Positions 63,428 to 64,000 of a stretch of DNA of 64,000 nt are shown one piece after another (position 1 is the stretch's first letter; each line of letters starts with the position of its first letter). The notes under the pieces are model-generated. The model was not told where the DNA came from, did no database searches, and was given only the letters and a program-made list of their open reading frames with translations. Made by a program: the position numbers and the translations under genes. Origin of the DNA: Vreelandella titanicae BH1 (GTDB lineage: Bacteria > Pseudomonadota > Gammaproteobacteria > Pseudomonadales > Halomonadaceae); the NCBI RefSeq assembly GCF_000336575.1, contig NZ_AOPO01000006.1, positions 62,001-126,000 of the forward strand, in the 5' to 3' direction.

Positions 63428-64000
63428 GACAGGTTCCCCCGCTTCAGCTCTTCCACCGCATAGTCCACCGCCCGAGCGGTAAGCGCCATATAGGTTAGAG
63501 AAGGATTTACACAAGAGGATGACGTCATGCAGGCGCCATCCGTAACAAACACATTGGGCGCATCCCACACCTGGTTGTGGCTATTGAGCACTGAGGTTTT
63601 CGGGTCACGGCCCATACGCGCGGTGCCCATCTCATGGATCCCCATGCCTGGCGCGTAATCGCCTACGTCACCTGTGACGTTCTTCACGCCCGCGGCCTCA
63701 AGTAAGTCGACCGCATCTTGAACCATGTCCCGACGCATATCGCGCTCGTTTTGCTTGAGTTCAACGTCGATCGACAGCACCGGCAGCCCCCATTTATCGC
63801 GAACGCTGTGGTCAAGGGAGATGCGGTTATCGTGATCGGGCAGCATTTCGCCGAAGCCCGTCATACCGATCGTCCAACCGCCTGGCTGGCTAAGTGCTTG
63901 CTTTAAATCAGCGCCGATATTGAGCTCAGCAATTTCGCGATCCCATCCCTCGCGGCTCGCCGCGCCTTGATAACCAAACCCACGCACGTAGCTTCGCTGC
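63424..64000 (-). CDS. GMC-family oxidoreductase (FAD sugar dehydrogenase), C-terminal part
   Basis: The last 191 residues of a GMC oxidoreductase; the gene continues beyond the window. The catalytic His is seen in IHEMGTARMG and the FAD-binding end in VTDGACMTSSSCVNPSLTYMALTARA, as in membrane-bound sugar 2- and 3-dehydrogenases. It overlaps the small subunit gene by 4 bp. With that subunit and DUF1080 next to it, oxidation at C3 of a glycoside is the favoured reaction over gluconate oxidation. The N-terminal FAD motif cannot be checked here. Confidence 0.87.
   Translation of the reverse strand, partial: QRSYVRGFGYQGAASREGWDREIAELNIGADLKQALSQPGGWTIGMTGFGEMLPDHDNRISLDHSVRDKWGLPVLSIDVELKQNERDMRRDMVQDAVDLLEAAGVKNVTGDVGDYAPGMGIHEMGTARMGRDPKTSVLNSHNQVWDAPNVFVTDGACMTSSSCVNPSLTYMALTARAVDYAVEELKRGNLS

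Noticed and set aside
1..64000. tRNA, rRNA, riboswitch or toxin-antitoxin genes
   Set aside because: I looked in the gaps and saw no cloverleaf, rRNA segment, known riboswitch core or paired small genes; a covariance-model scan would be needed to be certain.

Overview
The window looks like chromosomal DNA of a moderately halophilic gammaproteobacterium of the Halomonas/Vreelandella type. This is inferred from gene content, not from a search: an ectoine hydrolase (DoeA) at the left edge, a BetT-type choline BCCT carrier, two TRAP transporters plus a tripartite tricarboxylate transporter, an AGCS symporter and a moderately high GC content. No rRNA, tRNA, CRISPR array, phage or intact transposase gene was seen. 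About 55 protein genes are supported, most with a clear Shine-Dalgarno sequence.

Layout. 1-9.7 kb: partial doeA, a GhrA-type reductase, a DUF3108 protein, a LysO-like exporter, a fused SpmA-SpmB protein, an EamA exporter, type I asparaginase, an AGCS symporter, DUF2798 and LysR. 9.7-18.7 kb: an OsmC-YcaO fusion, a stand-alone FabF with a divergent TetR, a fluoroacetate-dehalogenase-like hydrolase, a LysR/quinone-oxidoreductase divergent pair, and XRE and TetR regulators. 18.7-25.6 kb: a repeat-rich gap (TetR operator, 16-bp tandem repeats, 185-bp MITE-like palindrome), then an RND efflux operon with its own BaeSR-like two-component system. 25.6-31.8 kb: a TctDE two-component system facing an AbrB-type membrane protein and TctABC. 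31.8-34.3 kb: a coiled-coil protein flanked by a duplicated end of the next gene, a lipoprotein esterase and a Spy-like protein. 34.4-38.4 kb: BetT and a SulP transporter.

38.4-47.2 kb is a coherent alcohol-oxidation and signalling block: AdhP, an AldB/ExaC-type aldehyde dehydrogenase, a NarL-type regulator, and an overlapping operon that encodes a cysteine-free molybdopterin-oxidoreductase-like periplasmic protein, a hybrid kinase with Hpt, a FIST protein (NosP-like) and a NahK/ErcS'-like kinase. 47.3-55.8 kb: DUF2189, a UspA protein with a fused TAXI-TRAP transporter, then a classical DctPQM TRAP transporter.

55.9-64 kb looks like carbohydrate catabolism. A LacI regulator has an 18-bp perfect operator palindrome in front of a divergent operon (Gfo/Idh/MocA dehydrogenase, TIM-barrel sugar isomerase, nucleoside/sugar MFS carrier). 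Facing it is an operon with a GMC oxidoreductase (cut by the window edge), its Tat-exported small subunit and a DUF1080 protein. Together these suggest a periplasmic 3-keto-glycoside pathway, the best candidate here for an incompletely described system. Start sites were moved downstream in several genes where a Shine-Dalgarno sequence clearly decides the start.
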